Shown here: positions 1 through 10,602 of the stretch, piece after piece
Layout of the letters: the number at the start of each line of letters is the position of its first letter
Numbering within the stretch: the first letter of the stretch is position 1
Assembly (NCBI GenBank): GCA_033296885.1
Contig: MU863912.1
Coordinates: 204,884 to 268,883, forward strand
Source: Triangularia verruculosa
Taxonomy: Eukaryota; Ascomycota; Sordariomycetes; Sordariales; Podosporaceae
Length of the DNA: 64,000 nt
Direction: 5' to 3'
Notes under the pieces: generated by a model
What the model was told of the DNA's origin: nothing
The model's input: only the letters and a program-made list of their open reading frames with translations
The model's database searches: none
Program-made: the position numbers and the translations under genes

Positions 1-411
1 TGCCAGAAGCTCCGGATGGGACCATTCCGGGAGGGTTGAGTAATTATCATGGATGTGTACCCCCGGGTGGAGGGCTTTCTGGTGATAGTCGACGATCAGG
101 TCGTCGAGTTTGTCGCGATGATAGGACATGGAGATGAGATCTCTCGTAACCAGGTGCCGGTCCCTTGCGTAGGCTAGGAACTCTTCGTTCGTAAGCGACC
201 CATATTCGATGCACCGGAGCTTGTGCGATACCGTGAGTAGCTCCAGTTCAGCTGATAGCCGGCGCTTGAGATGAACAACGAAATCGTCCCCGCTATATGC
301 CCGGAGCAGTCTCGGAGAGGCTGAGCGCATGATAATGACATAGTTGGTAGGGAGCTGGAACAAGACCAGCTCCTGCACCTCGAGGGGCAAGGAGTCGAAT
401 GGCAGGACCAT
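1..411 (-). CDS. F-box-like protein, partial (cut by window edge)
   Basis: The minus-strand frame is open from an ATG at 411 to base 1 with no stop, so only the first 137 residues are present. The start reads MVLPFDSLPLEVQELVLFQL, a typical fungal F-box-like opening (L-P-x-E-v-x-x-x-I/V-l), followed by a helix with HLKRRLSAELELL. F-box proteins usually link substrates to SCF ubiquitin ligases, but many fungal copies have no known partner. The N-terminus resembles that of the gene at 935-1486 (SLPLEVQELVLFQLP versus SLSLELLDIVLVKTP, and HLKRRL versus HLRRRL), so the two are probably tandem paralogues. The C-terminal substrate-binding part lies outside the window. The call as an expressed gene is inference from coding quality and the paralogue. 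Confidence 0.65.
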   Translation of the reverse strand, partial: MVLPFDSLPLEVQELVLFQLPTNYVIIMRSASPRLLRAYSGDDFVVHLKRRLSAELELLTVSHKLRCIEYGSLTNEEFLAYARDRHLVTRDLISMSYHRDKLDDLIVDYHQKALHPGVHIHDNYSTLPEWSHPELLA

Positions 412-934
412 GATATGATCAGAATTGTGTGTTCAAGGCAGTCGATGGAGGAAACACCGAGGGCGAGGCAATGCAATTTGGAATGTTTGACGGGGAGAAA
501 GGAAACATGCCATCGGTGCCGAGCGGGAACCCCTTCTTAAGCTTTGCATGTGCCGGCATGGCTGAACACCGTGTTGCAGTACGAGTCGCCGACATTGCGT
601 TAACTTCACCGGTGTCCTTTCCCCCTTTTCTGTCCTTTGGTTGACTTAATTCAATGACGTTTGCCTCCCACTTCCGATGGCGGAACTCCGAGAAAGCCCA
701 TTTGCTTGTCGACAAGATTCTCGCAATCATCGCCTTGTGCCGAGGAAAATCACAATGCAGCGGCGACTAACAGCGTCAACCACATTTCAGAGGCCCATGG
801 TTATTACGACGTCTGGAAAAGCAGAGATGAATTCCGTCCTTTATTGGTCTACTATAGAAGCTATCGCTTCTCACTACGAATTGCTTGATTGCCAAGGAGA
901 GGTTGTGTTCTTGCTGAAGCAGCTAGGGCCGGAC
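412..934. other. Intergenic region between two F-box-like paralogues
   Basis: No supportable gene. It holds the presumed promoter of the partial gene that starts at 411 and the 3' flank of the gene ending at 935. Short open frames on both strands lack family features. Confidence 0.5.
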
Positions 935-1486
935 TCAGATGCAGGCAATCATCATGCTACCCGCATCCTCAAGAGTCAGAACCTCAAGATCATGGCCTGT
1001 CTCCATGTCCCCACTCTCCATGGTCCCCTCAGTCCCCTCCTCGTCCACCAAATTCCAAGAACCCTCCTCCTCGCCCACCGAATTCCAAGATTCCTGCTCC
1101 TCACCCATGAAACTCCGGGATTCTTCACCACCCACAAACGCCCAAGATTCCTCCTCCTCACCTTCAAAATTCCAAGATCCCTCCTCATCTACAACCTCCC
1201 ATCCTGACACGTCATCGGCCATCTCCATCTTCACTTTCTCAACTGGCTCCGTCCCTAGCAAGAAACATCGCCTGTGGACGTTTGAGGGATCGCCGGTCGT
1301 AGCGCTTGTGAGCGAGGCGAGATCAGCGAGGCCCGCCAGGCGACGCCTGAGATGGCCTGCCCACTGTTCGCCTGTGTAGATATGGCTAACAGCTGGCGAA
1401 GCCCGTAATACCTGTAGGACACCCCATATGGGGGTTTTGACAAGGACAATGTCCAATAGCTCAAGGGATAGGCTCTCCAGCATCAT
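935..1486 (-). CDS. F-box-like hypothetical protein with acidic W/E decapeptide repeats
   Basis: Single-exon frame of 183 residues starting MMLESLSLELLDIVL. Residues 1-55 resemble the F-box-like N-terminus of the neighbour at 1-411, including HLRRRL near residue 45. From about residue 100 the protein is strongly acidic. It carries roughly five imperfect copies of a ten-residue unit of the form S-W-N-x-x-G-E-E-E-x, with Trp or a substitute at residues 105, 115, 134 and 144. The full-length substrate-binding region expected of the family is missing, so this may be a truncated or decayed copy whose tail was replaced by the repeat. I do not recognise a named family for the repeat. No signal peptide or membrane segment is visible. 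Confidence 0.6.
   Translation of the reverse strand: MMLESLSLELLDIVLVKTPIWGVLQVLRASPAVSHIYTGEQWAGHLRRRLAGLADLASLTSATTGDPSNVHRRCFLLGTEPVEKVKMEMADDVSGWEVVDEEGSWNFEGEEEESWAFVGGEESRSFMGEEQESWNSVGEEEGSWNLVDEEGTEGTMESGDMETGHDLEVLTLEDAGSMMIACI
1031..1177 (-). repeat. About five copies of a ~30-nt repeat coding an acidic Trp motif
   Basis: Imperfect in-frame tandem repeat inside the 935-1486 gene. The period is about ten codons, and each copy encodes a Trp (once replaced) followed by a Gly-Glu-Glu stretch. Confidence 0.7.
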
Positions 1487-1940
1487 GTCTCCGGTCTGTT
1501 GTTAAGGTATGATGGATAAAGAAGTAAGACTGCTGAAAGAGGCCAATAGAGCCTTCTGATAGAACTGTTGACTTAGAGCCGCTGAAGGATGGTAAAGAGA
1601 AAGAAAGAAAGAGAAGGTCTAGAGAGATCGGGAATTGTGTTAAATACCCCACAGGGAAGTGTTGTCCGAAGTGAATATACCTAGTCTTTGAGTGAATGAC
1701 ACGAACTACGGCTGGAGCAAGACTGAACCTCAAGCTCATACTTGCTCTGTACGCTTCTCCCAGTCACCTATTATTGACTATGTCAATTAACCGGAGCATG
1801 AAAGCTGTACACTTATATATCAGACGATGTTCTAAAGAGAAACTCGATTCTCAAGTAATCAAAATGAATCACTAATGATTCTTCAGAATAAAGTTTGGGA
1901 AATCGTCCTAAGTAACGTGCAGATTCAAATGCGTTTTTCC

Positions 1941-2019
1941 AAGGATATATTGCTCCCTTTCCAAGGACATACTGCTCTTATTTCAACGGCATATTGCTCC
2001 TTCAATAAAGTCTTGCTCC
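1941..2019. repeat. 22-bp minisatellite, 3-4 copies
   Basis: Near-identical blocks of the type AAGGAYATAYTGCTCC start at 1941, 1963 and 1985, exactly 22 bp apart. A degenerate fourth copy near 2004 ends in the same TTGCTCC. Confidence 0.7.
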
Positions 2020-3074
2020 TTACGGAGCAATTCCCGATCAGTGAAAGTGAAGAGACTTATATGCACGTATCAGATATTGGCCTTGTGAAGTCATGATAGG
2101 TAGGTAACGCAACGAGTTCCGCGAGATGTATCACAGACCCCATTGCAGAGCATACCAAGAGGTCACCATGGCAGTTGAACAGGAAAATCAGAAATCTGAC
2201 ATTATCGTCACTCTTACAACTCAGTAGAGTCTCAGCACAGAATTCTGACATGGAACAAGTGCCACTGTGCCAGAGGCTTTATACCCATCCATTCTCAACA
2301 CACTGCACCCCAATCCGACCACGTCATCCTCACTTTTTGCTCCCAAACCTTGGGCACTGAATCAATCACTCAAGCAAACCTGAATACAAAACACAGTATG
2401 TTGGACGTGCAGCCCCACTGGGGGCAGACAGCGCTGATAGATTGCTTTAGATGGTTGGTTGCTCCTTGGCCTGTGTGGAGTGTGTTGATTCATTTCGGCG
2501 GTTCTGTAGTTTTTGCTCTTCGATCCATCAGCAATGGTCATAATATTTCCCATGCCATTTATAAGGTACCTATGGTGGAGGTGATGAAGTTGGCGTTCAA
2601 AGACACTAGGATACCCATTGCGGATGAGTCAGTTGCGAGATGGAAATAGAGTTATAGCATACAACGAAAACCACAAATCATCACTTCATCACGTCTTAGC
2701 AGCACACAAATGACACACATCTGTCTATTTTCTCCCTCCCCTCCCCCCTCCCCAACTCCAATAGAACCGATAACTAGTCAAAAACAAAGAACCCCAGGAA
2801 TCCCTACACCATAAACTATGTACAACACATTACATCAAGAAAAGACAAATACAAGACCGTGTTCCCACTGACTCCGCATACTCTCTGTCTTGTCTCGTCT
2901 TTTGTCTTTTTTCGCTTGCTTTCCCCCTCGCCCCCCTTTCGCCAAACCCACAATCTTCCTCTCTTGTCCGTTTCGAACCACAGCAAAAAAAAAACAAAGC
3001 TACCCAACTCTCGTCCTCCTCCTTTTCATTCCCCCTCTCTTTTGATCTTCATCCTCCCTACTTAGCCTCGGAGG

Positions 3075-3117
3075 CTCGAGTGGTTCCTTCTTCACCTCGA
3101 GTGGTTCCTTCTTCACC
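3075..3117 (-). repeat. Perfect 21-bp tandem duplication just after the NUP170 stop
   Basis: Two adjacent copies of a 21-bp unit beginning CTCGAG start at 3075 and 3096. The length is exactly seven codons. On the minus strand, in the NUP170 frame, each copy reads EVKKEPL. Confidence 0.8.
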
Positions 3118-3161
3118 TCAACCTTCCCACCACCACCAGCCCCAGGCGCAGACTTTGACTT

Positions 3162-6100
3162 CTAAGCCAACCCACTCCTGAAACCAAACCCTCCCATGAT
3201 ACTCCCCGCACCCGTCTGTGTAGCAGCCAACAGACTCTCCATCTTCCTCTTGACCGTCGCCAGCCTGTCCCTCAGCTCATTCACCTGCTGAATCGCGTCC
3301 CTCCCACCCGCAGCCTGGAACTGTCTCAACAGCGCATCCGCTCTGCCCAGCAACTCCCCAACCCAAACCCCAAGCCCCCCGACATCATTCGTGTTCCTCC
3401 GTCTCTCCACCCCATTCACCCACTCCTCCACCACCGCGACCACCCACCCAGCCACATTTTTCCTCTTCCTCCCCACAAACGGAACCTCCTGCCCGTCAAA
3501 CACACCCTCCAACACTTGCACAATCAGCGCATGTGTAACGCCCAGGTGCATGAACAACAAAACAGGCCAGTTGGGGTCCGCACCGATGGTGTCATCCTGG
3601 TTGTACTCAATCGCATAAGCGCAAACCATGGGGATAAGTTTGTCAACCGGGAAGACAAGGCTGTCAAGCGACGTCCGATGCGCAATGAGCTGCACGGTCT
3701 GGATCACACACTCATACGGCAGTGGCGGCGCAACCTCTGGTACCTGATCCTCCATCTCGGCTGGAACGCCCTCGTGGCGGTTATTCCAGAGCTCGGTCTT
3801 GATTTCGGTCTCGTTGTGGACTTGGTGGATGAGCTGGTCCCACGTCTCAGAGATTACCCTAGGACTCTGGAAGTCGGCGGCGTGATAGATCAAAAGGCAG
3901 AGGTCATAGTAGCCGGCTTGGTCGGCGTACGCGTTGTAGAGCTAGAAAAACAAAATGAGTCATTAATTAGTAAGAAAAAAAAGGAGGGGTTGCACATACC
4001 TCGTTGACATTAAGGATGGATCCATTCAGATGCGCATTAATCTCATCCTTCCTTCCATGGTCTATCCGGCCATCTCCCAACAATCTCTGCAATAGATCAT
4101 CCTGGATATGCGCCAGCTCCAGCATCTCGGTAACCTCGTGGTTGAGGATCTGCTGCTGTTGACGGCTAACACCAGCAGTGTTAACACTGGCATTGGCCTT
4201 GGCAAGACCCAGCAACCTGATGCGGTCCTTGATGCTAACCTGCATGTCGGACTTTGCTAGAGTGGCTTGGACCTGGGCGGCCTGGAAGAAGTAGTTGCGG
4301 TGAGTATACCACCGGCAGAGGAGCTCTGCGTGTTCGTAGTTGCGTTCGGCCAGCGACTGAAGGTACGCTTCGACGTGTGGCGAGTCAATAGCCAGAAGCC
4401 TGTCGATCCAGTTCTTGGAGATGTACCAGTCGTACAAGTCCCTATGGAACACCTGGTCGTCCGAACTGTTGACCACATCGTACGCCTCCTTCCGCTTAGT
4501 GGCGGCCACCGTTTGGCGTCCATCGATTGTCTCGGGTTCTGAGGCAAGGTAAGTCTCGAGCTGGTCAAGAACACGCTGAACCAGACTGTAACAGCTTTTC
4601 CGGCAGTTGTATGCTGCCTCGCGAGAGTCACCCTCTGGCTTGCCATCTAGTACCCACGTCAGTGCCGTGTTGCCCCGGTCCTTTTCCCTGGCAACAACCA
4701 AACACAACTGGATAGCACCGGCATAGTATCTGAGTCCGATGTACTGATCAACAGCTTTCTCGAGGTTCGCCACAGAAAGACTGCCGGCAACTTCTTGGAA
4801 TAGTTTCAGACTCTCGGCCAGCAGCATTCGTGCGGTGCTGACATTGTTCACTTGCTCACTTGCGCGCTGTAACTGCTCCTGGGCCTTGAACACAACCACA
4901 TCATCAGGAGAGCAGAAGCTCCCGCAACGTCTCCGCAGGGCGTCAGCGACCGTATCCACATTGGCGCCGTTAGCGATATTGCGGTTAACGATCGCCTTGA
5001 CCAACACCTTTGCAAGTTCCTTTCCTGGCTTCTGCGAGAACAGGTTCTCATAGGTGAGCCTCTGGAGCTTTTCTTGGTCGACAGGTTCGAGGCGAGCGTA
5101 GATGTCTGCCACCCTCTCGTCGAAGAGCATGGTGACGAAGGAAATGCCCTCGGCAACGCTTTTCATGAGCTGGCGCATGCCATGGAAGGCCTGATGTTCC
5201 TTCTGGGCCGCAATCTCTTCATTCCTGTTCGTAAGGGTGCCGGGAGGGCCCGAGAGTCCTTGGATTGTGCCCTTGTTGGACTCGAGGAACTTCTCCAGAC
5301 GGTCAACATGTTCCTGAACCTGTATCAATTTTGAGGCAGGCACGGTTGAAGTCACCGCGTTGCCGGCCTTGGAAATAGTGACGACTTTAGTCTTCCAAAG
5401 CGCCCGTACAAGGCGCGTAAAGTACAACGCCAATGCATCGTGACGGGATGATAACCTGACAGAATCCTGGGGAGCCATACGCCCGTCTGACTCTGCCACT
5501 CTAGCTTGGCCTCCGTATTCCACAAACACCAGGCGCGCAAGATTCGCAAGGGCTGTGTCTGAGGACCTCCCAATACCCATCCGAGAGTCGCTTCCTTGAC
5601 CACAGGCCACCGCCAGTGCCGCCGAACAGGTCTCGATTCTGCCGTACTGAACCAGGAATTTCCGAACCTCCCTCTCCAGCACGTCATCACCCTGACCCAT
5701 GACAGATCTGAGAGCGGTTGCGAGCATATCCACCACCCGTCTTCGGCGGATAATATGAACGCCGGTATTCGTAAGGACTGCAAACTCGCCAGGAGCGTGG
5801 TCAAATTGAACCGCGAGCTCATTGCCAAAACCCAGTGGTTGACTGTTCGCCGAGAATGGCTTGGTCGTTGAACCGATCTCGATGGTTCGGTTGCCAACTC
5901 CCAAGTCAATCCATGTCCCTTGCTCGACAAACTTGAGCGCCGAAGTAGGTTGCGTTAGTTTAATACGGCCCGTATCCGGTGTTGAAATGAAAAGCACGTC
6001 CGACGCATCCCCTCTTTGGCGTACAATGTCGAAGAAGTAACCTGGAGGAAAGCGAACGCCCATTACGCTTGACTGGAGAAGCTGGGATGCCTTGTCCAAG

Positions 6101-7505
6101 ACGGGCTCGATGAGCTGCAGGTTGTAATCTCTTGTCTGCTGATAGGCATCCCTTGGGGGGAACTTGATGAATTGAAGCTGCATGCTTTGAGGAGGGAGGG
6201 TAGAGGGCCCACCGCCAATGGTGTACGAAGCAGCGCTGGTAGCGCTGAGGAGCAGACGACAGCCGGTATCAGTGAGAGCCATCAGGTGTAGTTTAGATGT
6301 CTCGGTAGCGGAAATGGGGCTAAGTGATACGATCGTCGTCTGGTCAGTAAAAAGAGGTGATGGGGCGGCTAAGTGGGCGAAGTCACGGAGACAGCTGGTC
6401 TTGTCTTTTTCAATCACCTTGGTCAGCTTCTCAGGACCTTCCATGTGGTAGGTTCGGATGGTCGACCGGTCGGAGAGAGAGTATAGCAGGTTCCGCGTAT
6501 CGTCAACATAGAGGCCAACGAGGTGTTCGTGTGGCCGGGGTCCAAATGGCAGGTTGCTGAGCGGCACAACTGCGGACCATCCGGCATGTGTGTGGTTGAC
6601 CTTGCTGCACCTGCTGGAAAACCATCTCTCCTCCTGTTGATAGATAATTTCGTGAATGTCGGTATCCGTTTCGCCACCAACAAAGATGCGCCCGTTCGCG
6701 GTACCCACGATGTAACTGACATCGCTGCCACCGCGGTGGACTGCCATTTTGGTCTGATAGAGCGTAACCTTCTTGCCCCCCGACGCGTTGGGCTCGGCTG
6801 CCACACCAACAAGAATAACATCGGTCGTCGTGGAGATGACGAGGATATGCGTAATGGTCCTAACAAAAACGCCTGGTTTTGGCGCAACGAGGGCAACGGC
6901 AGTGATAGTGTGAGTCAATTCCTCGTATCCGATCAGCTCTGGCGTAGGATGTGTGTAGTCCCAGAGGAAGAGGGAGCTGTCGATGGACGCCCAAGCATAT
7001 CCAAGCTCCGGGAAGAGCCCCAGCTTCGTGAACACCTCGCCCCCGTTAAGGAACTCGAAAATCTGATCGGGAATCTGGTACATATGGGTCTTCTGAAAAG
7101 GAGCCCATGGCTTCTCGTCAGGATGGATGTCATACTCGGAGGAGGCGCCCGCTGGTTTGAGAATCTGTCAGTATGTGCGTGGGTTGAAAGCTGCCAAAGA
7201 TGGTACATACGTCGGCAATACGAGTCGAGGTCAGGATAGCTCTCATCGTTCAGGAGGTTCGCGTTGACAACCGAAGCGGCCGACTCTATCGGAGGCACGT
7301 CTGCGCGGGCAACAGGCTGGGCTGGAAGCTGACCCGTCGCGAGAGGCTGAGGCCCAGAGTTGACGGAATTCGCGGATTGGAATCCCATGGGCTGTGGGAC
7401 AGCATTCCCGGCGGCGTTGCTAAAGAGTAGTCGTTGTGTTGGATTCGGGGCTGGAGTGTGGATGTAAGCGCCGGGGATCTGGCGCATGGGTGTTACGGGC
7501 TCCAT
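3162..7505 (-). CDS. NUP170: Nucleoporin of the Nup155/Nup157/Nup170 family
   Basis: Large scaffold nucleoporin of the inner pore ring. Exons (high to low): 7211-7505, 4000-7151 and 3162-3941, giving 1408 residues, close to the family's usual 1350-1500. Introns 7152-7210 and 3942-3999 have GTATGT donors. The N-terminus is a disordered PQ-rich stretch. The family-typical beta-propeller entry follows (DQIFEFLNGGEVFTKLG, then WASIDSSLFLWDY) with several WD-like blades up to about residue 500. The rest is alpha-helical solenoid. The start at 7505 was chosen for its MEPVTPMRQIPG opening; an in-frame ATG at 7586 would add 27 residues. The TAG stop is followed in frame by 53 coding-like codons (see findings). 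Family assignment is from recognised sequence patterns, not from a search. Confidence 0.93.
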
Positions 7506-8354
7506 TGTCGGGGTTATCGAGAAAATATAATAGTGGGCAATTTCATTCCAGGTCGCGGGGTCCCTTAAGCTGTAAGCAGGAAACAATTGAGGTCGAGAGA
7601 TGAAAGCTCAGTCCGTTCCCTTGCGGCTTCTCTGCTTGGCCCTGCGACAGCTGGTTGAGCAACCAAACACCGAAGCTCTGTCTCTTCCCGCCCAAATTCA
7701 ATCAACAGCTGTTTCGTAGAGATGTCGTCTTTGGTATCGCGTTTATAGCATAAAAGTATGCTGCCAGGGCTGTCGGGAAGCTCGCCGTGTAGTTGTCTGG
7801 TTGCAAGGGGTCGTGGTCGCGATGGATGGGCGGCTTCGCATCGATGCAGGAAACAAGAAAGAGGCTGGCCGTAAACAATTTTTGGAAAGCAAGGATCATT
7901 GGCAGCGAGCGACCTGAATGGCACGGACACACGCGAACGCGCTGCATGGGATGGACGGTAGAGGCGCTAAGCTCAAACAGGACCAGCTTTTCTGTCACCG
8001 CCTTCCAAACCCGCCAGCCCGGCCGGCGTGCACTGGCCACACCACGTCACTTATTGTGTTGTTGACATGGCTTTGAGCAGAGATGGCGTATTCCACACAA
8101 TCCATTGTGGTCAGTTCAAGAGAGCAATCAGACAAGGAGTTTTCCATTATACCATTTCTATGCATATCCAGAAAATTAAGAACCCATTGGAAGCCATTAC
8201 AACAGTGTCTACAAACTAAAGCATCGCCTGATGATGTGCTTCTTGCCAAATCGACATCTTTCATAATTTCCGTTGATACCCTATTTTCCTTCTTTTGTTC
8301 CTCCAGGTATGTCTTCATTACAACCGTCTTTTTACATTATCCCCAAGTAATCAT
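7506..8354. other. NUP170 promoter side and 3' flank of the reductase gene
   Basis: No supportable gene. Overlapping short frames at 7565-8040 have no family features. The part next to 7505 should hold the NUP170 promoter; the part next to 8355 is the 3' untranslated region of the ketoreductase. Confidence 0.5.
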
Positions 8355-9445
8355 TTACTGCTTCTTGGCCTCACGGGCCGCCTTGCGCAGGGCGCGGTTG
8401 CGGATGTCAACGTGCATCTTCCTGTTCTGCCAGATGGTAAAAGCGCTGGTGTTGCCAACAGTGCTGTCGATGACCCACTTGAAAGCGTTGTGGCTCCACC
8501 AGGGGGTGTAGGTGTTGGGGAAGTTCTCGTTGCTGTCAAGACCAATCTTTCCAAGGGCAGAGCGGACAAATTCCTTGGGACCAGGGATGAGAAGGCTGGT
8601 GCGGCGGATCTTGCTCATGGCAGTGGTGACCAGGTAAGAGATGACGAACTGAACATCAACACCATGGGGCGCAAGCTCGGAAGCGAGAGAAGAGCTCCAG
8701 TGCTGGAGGAAAGCTTTGCTGCCGCTGTAGGTGGCGAGATAGGGGGTGGGCATGGTACCGGCGAAGGAGCCCATGGTGAGAATGAGACCCTTCTTGCGAG
8801 CGGCGAGGATGGGAGCGACAACCTTGGTGGTCTTGAGAGTGCCGAGGCAGTTGATGGTGACAATGTCCTGGAGCTCGGTCTTCTCGGTATCGAGGAAGGA
8901 CACGGGGATGCTGTGGGACCGGCCGACGTTGTTGATCAAGATACCGACATCAAGGCCAGCAATCAGCTTGGCCAGGCGCTCGTAGTCCTCATCGTTGTCC
9001 TGGGAGTAATCCATAGCGAGAACCTTGGTCTCGAGACCGGACCACTTCAGGCGCAACTCCTTGGCGAAAGTATCGAGCTTAGACTGGGTGCGGGAGACGA
9101 GGATGAGGTTGAAGCCTTTGGAGGCGAGCTGAGCGGCGAACTCCTTGCCGAGACCATCCGAGGCACCGGTGACGACGGCCCAGGTACCCTTCTTGCCATA
9201 CTTTCGAAGCTGTTTCGAGGATACAGGTTAGTATTACTATCGCAGAGACCATAGCCACATAAATCGGAGTCACCCACGTTGGGACCGCTGAGGATGAACG
9301 AGTTCAGGAGCAGACGGAGGAAGCTGAGAAGGCCCCTCGCAACGTAGAGAGCGCCGAGAGCGGCAAAGGTGTACTGGATCGACTGGGGAACAGTGTTCCA
9401 GAAGTGGAGGGCCTTCTCCACGAACTGGGTGATTTGGGAAGCCAT
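8355..9445 (-). CDS. Very-long-chain 3-oxoacyl-CoA reductase (ER, fatty-acid elongation)
   Basis: Yeast Ifa38/Ybr159w-type ketoreductase, which carries out the first reduction step of ER very-long-chain fatty acid elongation. Exons 9278-9445 and 8355-9209 encode 340 residues. The intron 9210-9277 has a GTGGGT donor and a TACTAAC branch site. An N-terminal hydrophobic segment (about residues 22-50) anchors the protein. The cofactor motif TGASDGLG is at residues 70-77, and NNVG follows at about 149-152. The catalytic Ser is near residue 204 and the Tyr217-x-x-x-Lys221 pair is in YSGSK. The lysine-rich C-terminus (REAKKQ) resembles, but does not exactly match, a KKxx retrieval signal. The gene shares a 380-bp divergent promoter with ERG28, another ER lipid gene. 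Confidence 0.93.
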
Positions 9446-9825
9446 TGCGTCTATGATCGCCCGTGTGTGATCCAAGTTGGCAATGTCCCGGAATTGGTGG
9501 TGTCTTGTCTGAAATAAGGTTGAAGGGTCCGGATGCCTCGGGCTGGAGACAAGAAACGCGCTTTCTCCAAAAAATGTTGGGGTCCGCCATGGAATTTTTT
9601 GTGAACCATCCACCATCCATCCCGCTGCGGGGCCGTCGCTGAGATCCGGCCAATGGTGATCGCCTCCCTGGAGATGACCCCTGACAGCGGAACACGTCCC
9701 CTGGACCTGGGCTTGAGCTGAACAGAGGTCTTGGCGGTGTCGTGCTGTTGATTTCAAGATTGTTGGTTGCTGTCAAATTCACATTTCGTGCCTTCGATTA
9801 GCATTCAATCTTCCTAATCGCCAAA
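9446..9825. promoter_or_regulatory. Divergent promoter between the ketoreductase gene and ERG28
   Basis: The 380 bp between two outward-facing starts must hold both promoters. A CCAAT box is visible at 9650-9654. Both genes act in ER lipid synthesis, so shared control is plausible but not shown. Confidence 0.6.
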
Positions 9826-10462
9826 ATGGACCAGCTCAAAGCATTCCTCCCCTCGGGAGAGAAGGGTATTCTTCCCTACTACCTGTGGTTCGTAAGTAGC
9901 ACCCGACGGGACGGCCTTCGCCAAAGCGCGGCATCAAGAGCGCACAAGCTCCGGCGCCCAATGCAAACATGGGCCAGACTCTAACCTGTTTTCCCATCTT
10001 CTCCAGATCTCCATTGTTTCCATGGGCAATGCCCTCCAAAACTATGTGACCCTGCACTACACCCGGCGCATCTACAACGGCCGCTTCGTCCCGAACCACG
10101 CGCTTCCCGCCGCCTCCGGCAAGTACAGCCCAGAGGACAGCACCAACGTCCTCAGGCCTGCTTCCTCCACCGGCAAGGACGCCGAGAAGGCCAAGGACCA
10201 GGTCACTCCCCTGGCCGCCCGTGTCTTTGGCACCTACACCTTCATGGCTGGTATTATCCGACTCTACGCAAGCTACCAGCCAGAGAACTACGCCCTGTAC
10301 CAGATGGGCATCCTGACCCATGTCATCGCCGCCATCCACTTTACCTCTGAGATGTTGATTTTCAAGACCATCCGGTTCAGCGGCCCTCAGATCTTCCCCT
10401 TCCTTGCTGCCTACGGTGGCACTACCTGGATGGTGCTCCAGTACAGCAACTACGTCGTTTAA
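9826..10462 (+). CDS. ERG28: Ergosterol biosynthesis scaffold protein Erg28
   Basis: Erg28 is a small multi-pass ER membrane protein that tethers sterol C-4 demethylation enzymes (Erg25/26/27) together. Exons 9826-9891 and 10007-10462 give 173 residues. The intron 9892-10006 has a GTAAGT donor, a CTAAC branch and a CAG acceptor. Recognisable stretches are LPYYLWFISIVSMGNALQNY near the N-terminus, then RIYNGRF, and ARVFGTYTFMAGIIRLYASY with further hydrophobic helices. The start sits in a good context (CCAAAATGG). It is slightly longer than the 148-residue yeast protein because of an insert around residues 60-80 (the SGKYSPEDS region). It converges with the GAL7-type gene, with only 140 bp between the stops. 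Confidence 0.93.
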
Positions 10463-10602
10463 GTTGATAAGAATAGAGCGGGGGAAGAACGCACGCATGT
10501 ACGAAAGGAAACATAGGATATGAGCATCCCAGCAGTGTTTATAGGGGGATCTGTAACAAAGACTAGCAACTGCCTAATGTCAATAGCACCACCTGTCTTG
10601 TT

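Larger units (their letters stand above)
1487..3161. other. Gene-poor stretch
   Basis: I see no convincing gene. Short frames on both strands (the longest about 100 codons, near 2350-2649) have no family features. It contains a 22-bp minisatellite at 1941-2019, a TAGGTAGGTA motif at 2097-2106 and a very pyrimidine-rich strand at 2700-3060. That last part is probably the 3' flank or untranslated region of the minus-strand nucleoporin gene. Confidence 0.5.

Noticed and set aside
2350..2649. 99-codon plus-strand frame in the left spacer
   Set aside because: Starts at a non-ATG codon, has no recognisable feature and no splice context.
3177..3202. A hidden intron ending at the NUP170 TAG (CTTAG acceptor)
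   Set aside because: The nearby GT donors (GTATCA, GTGCGG) give lengths that break the downstream frame, so splicing does not remove the stop.
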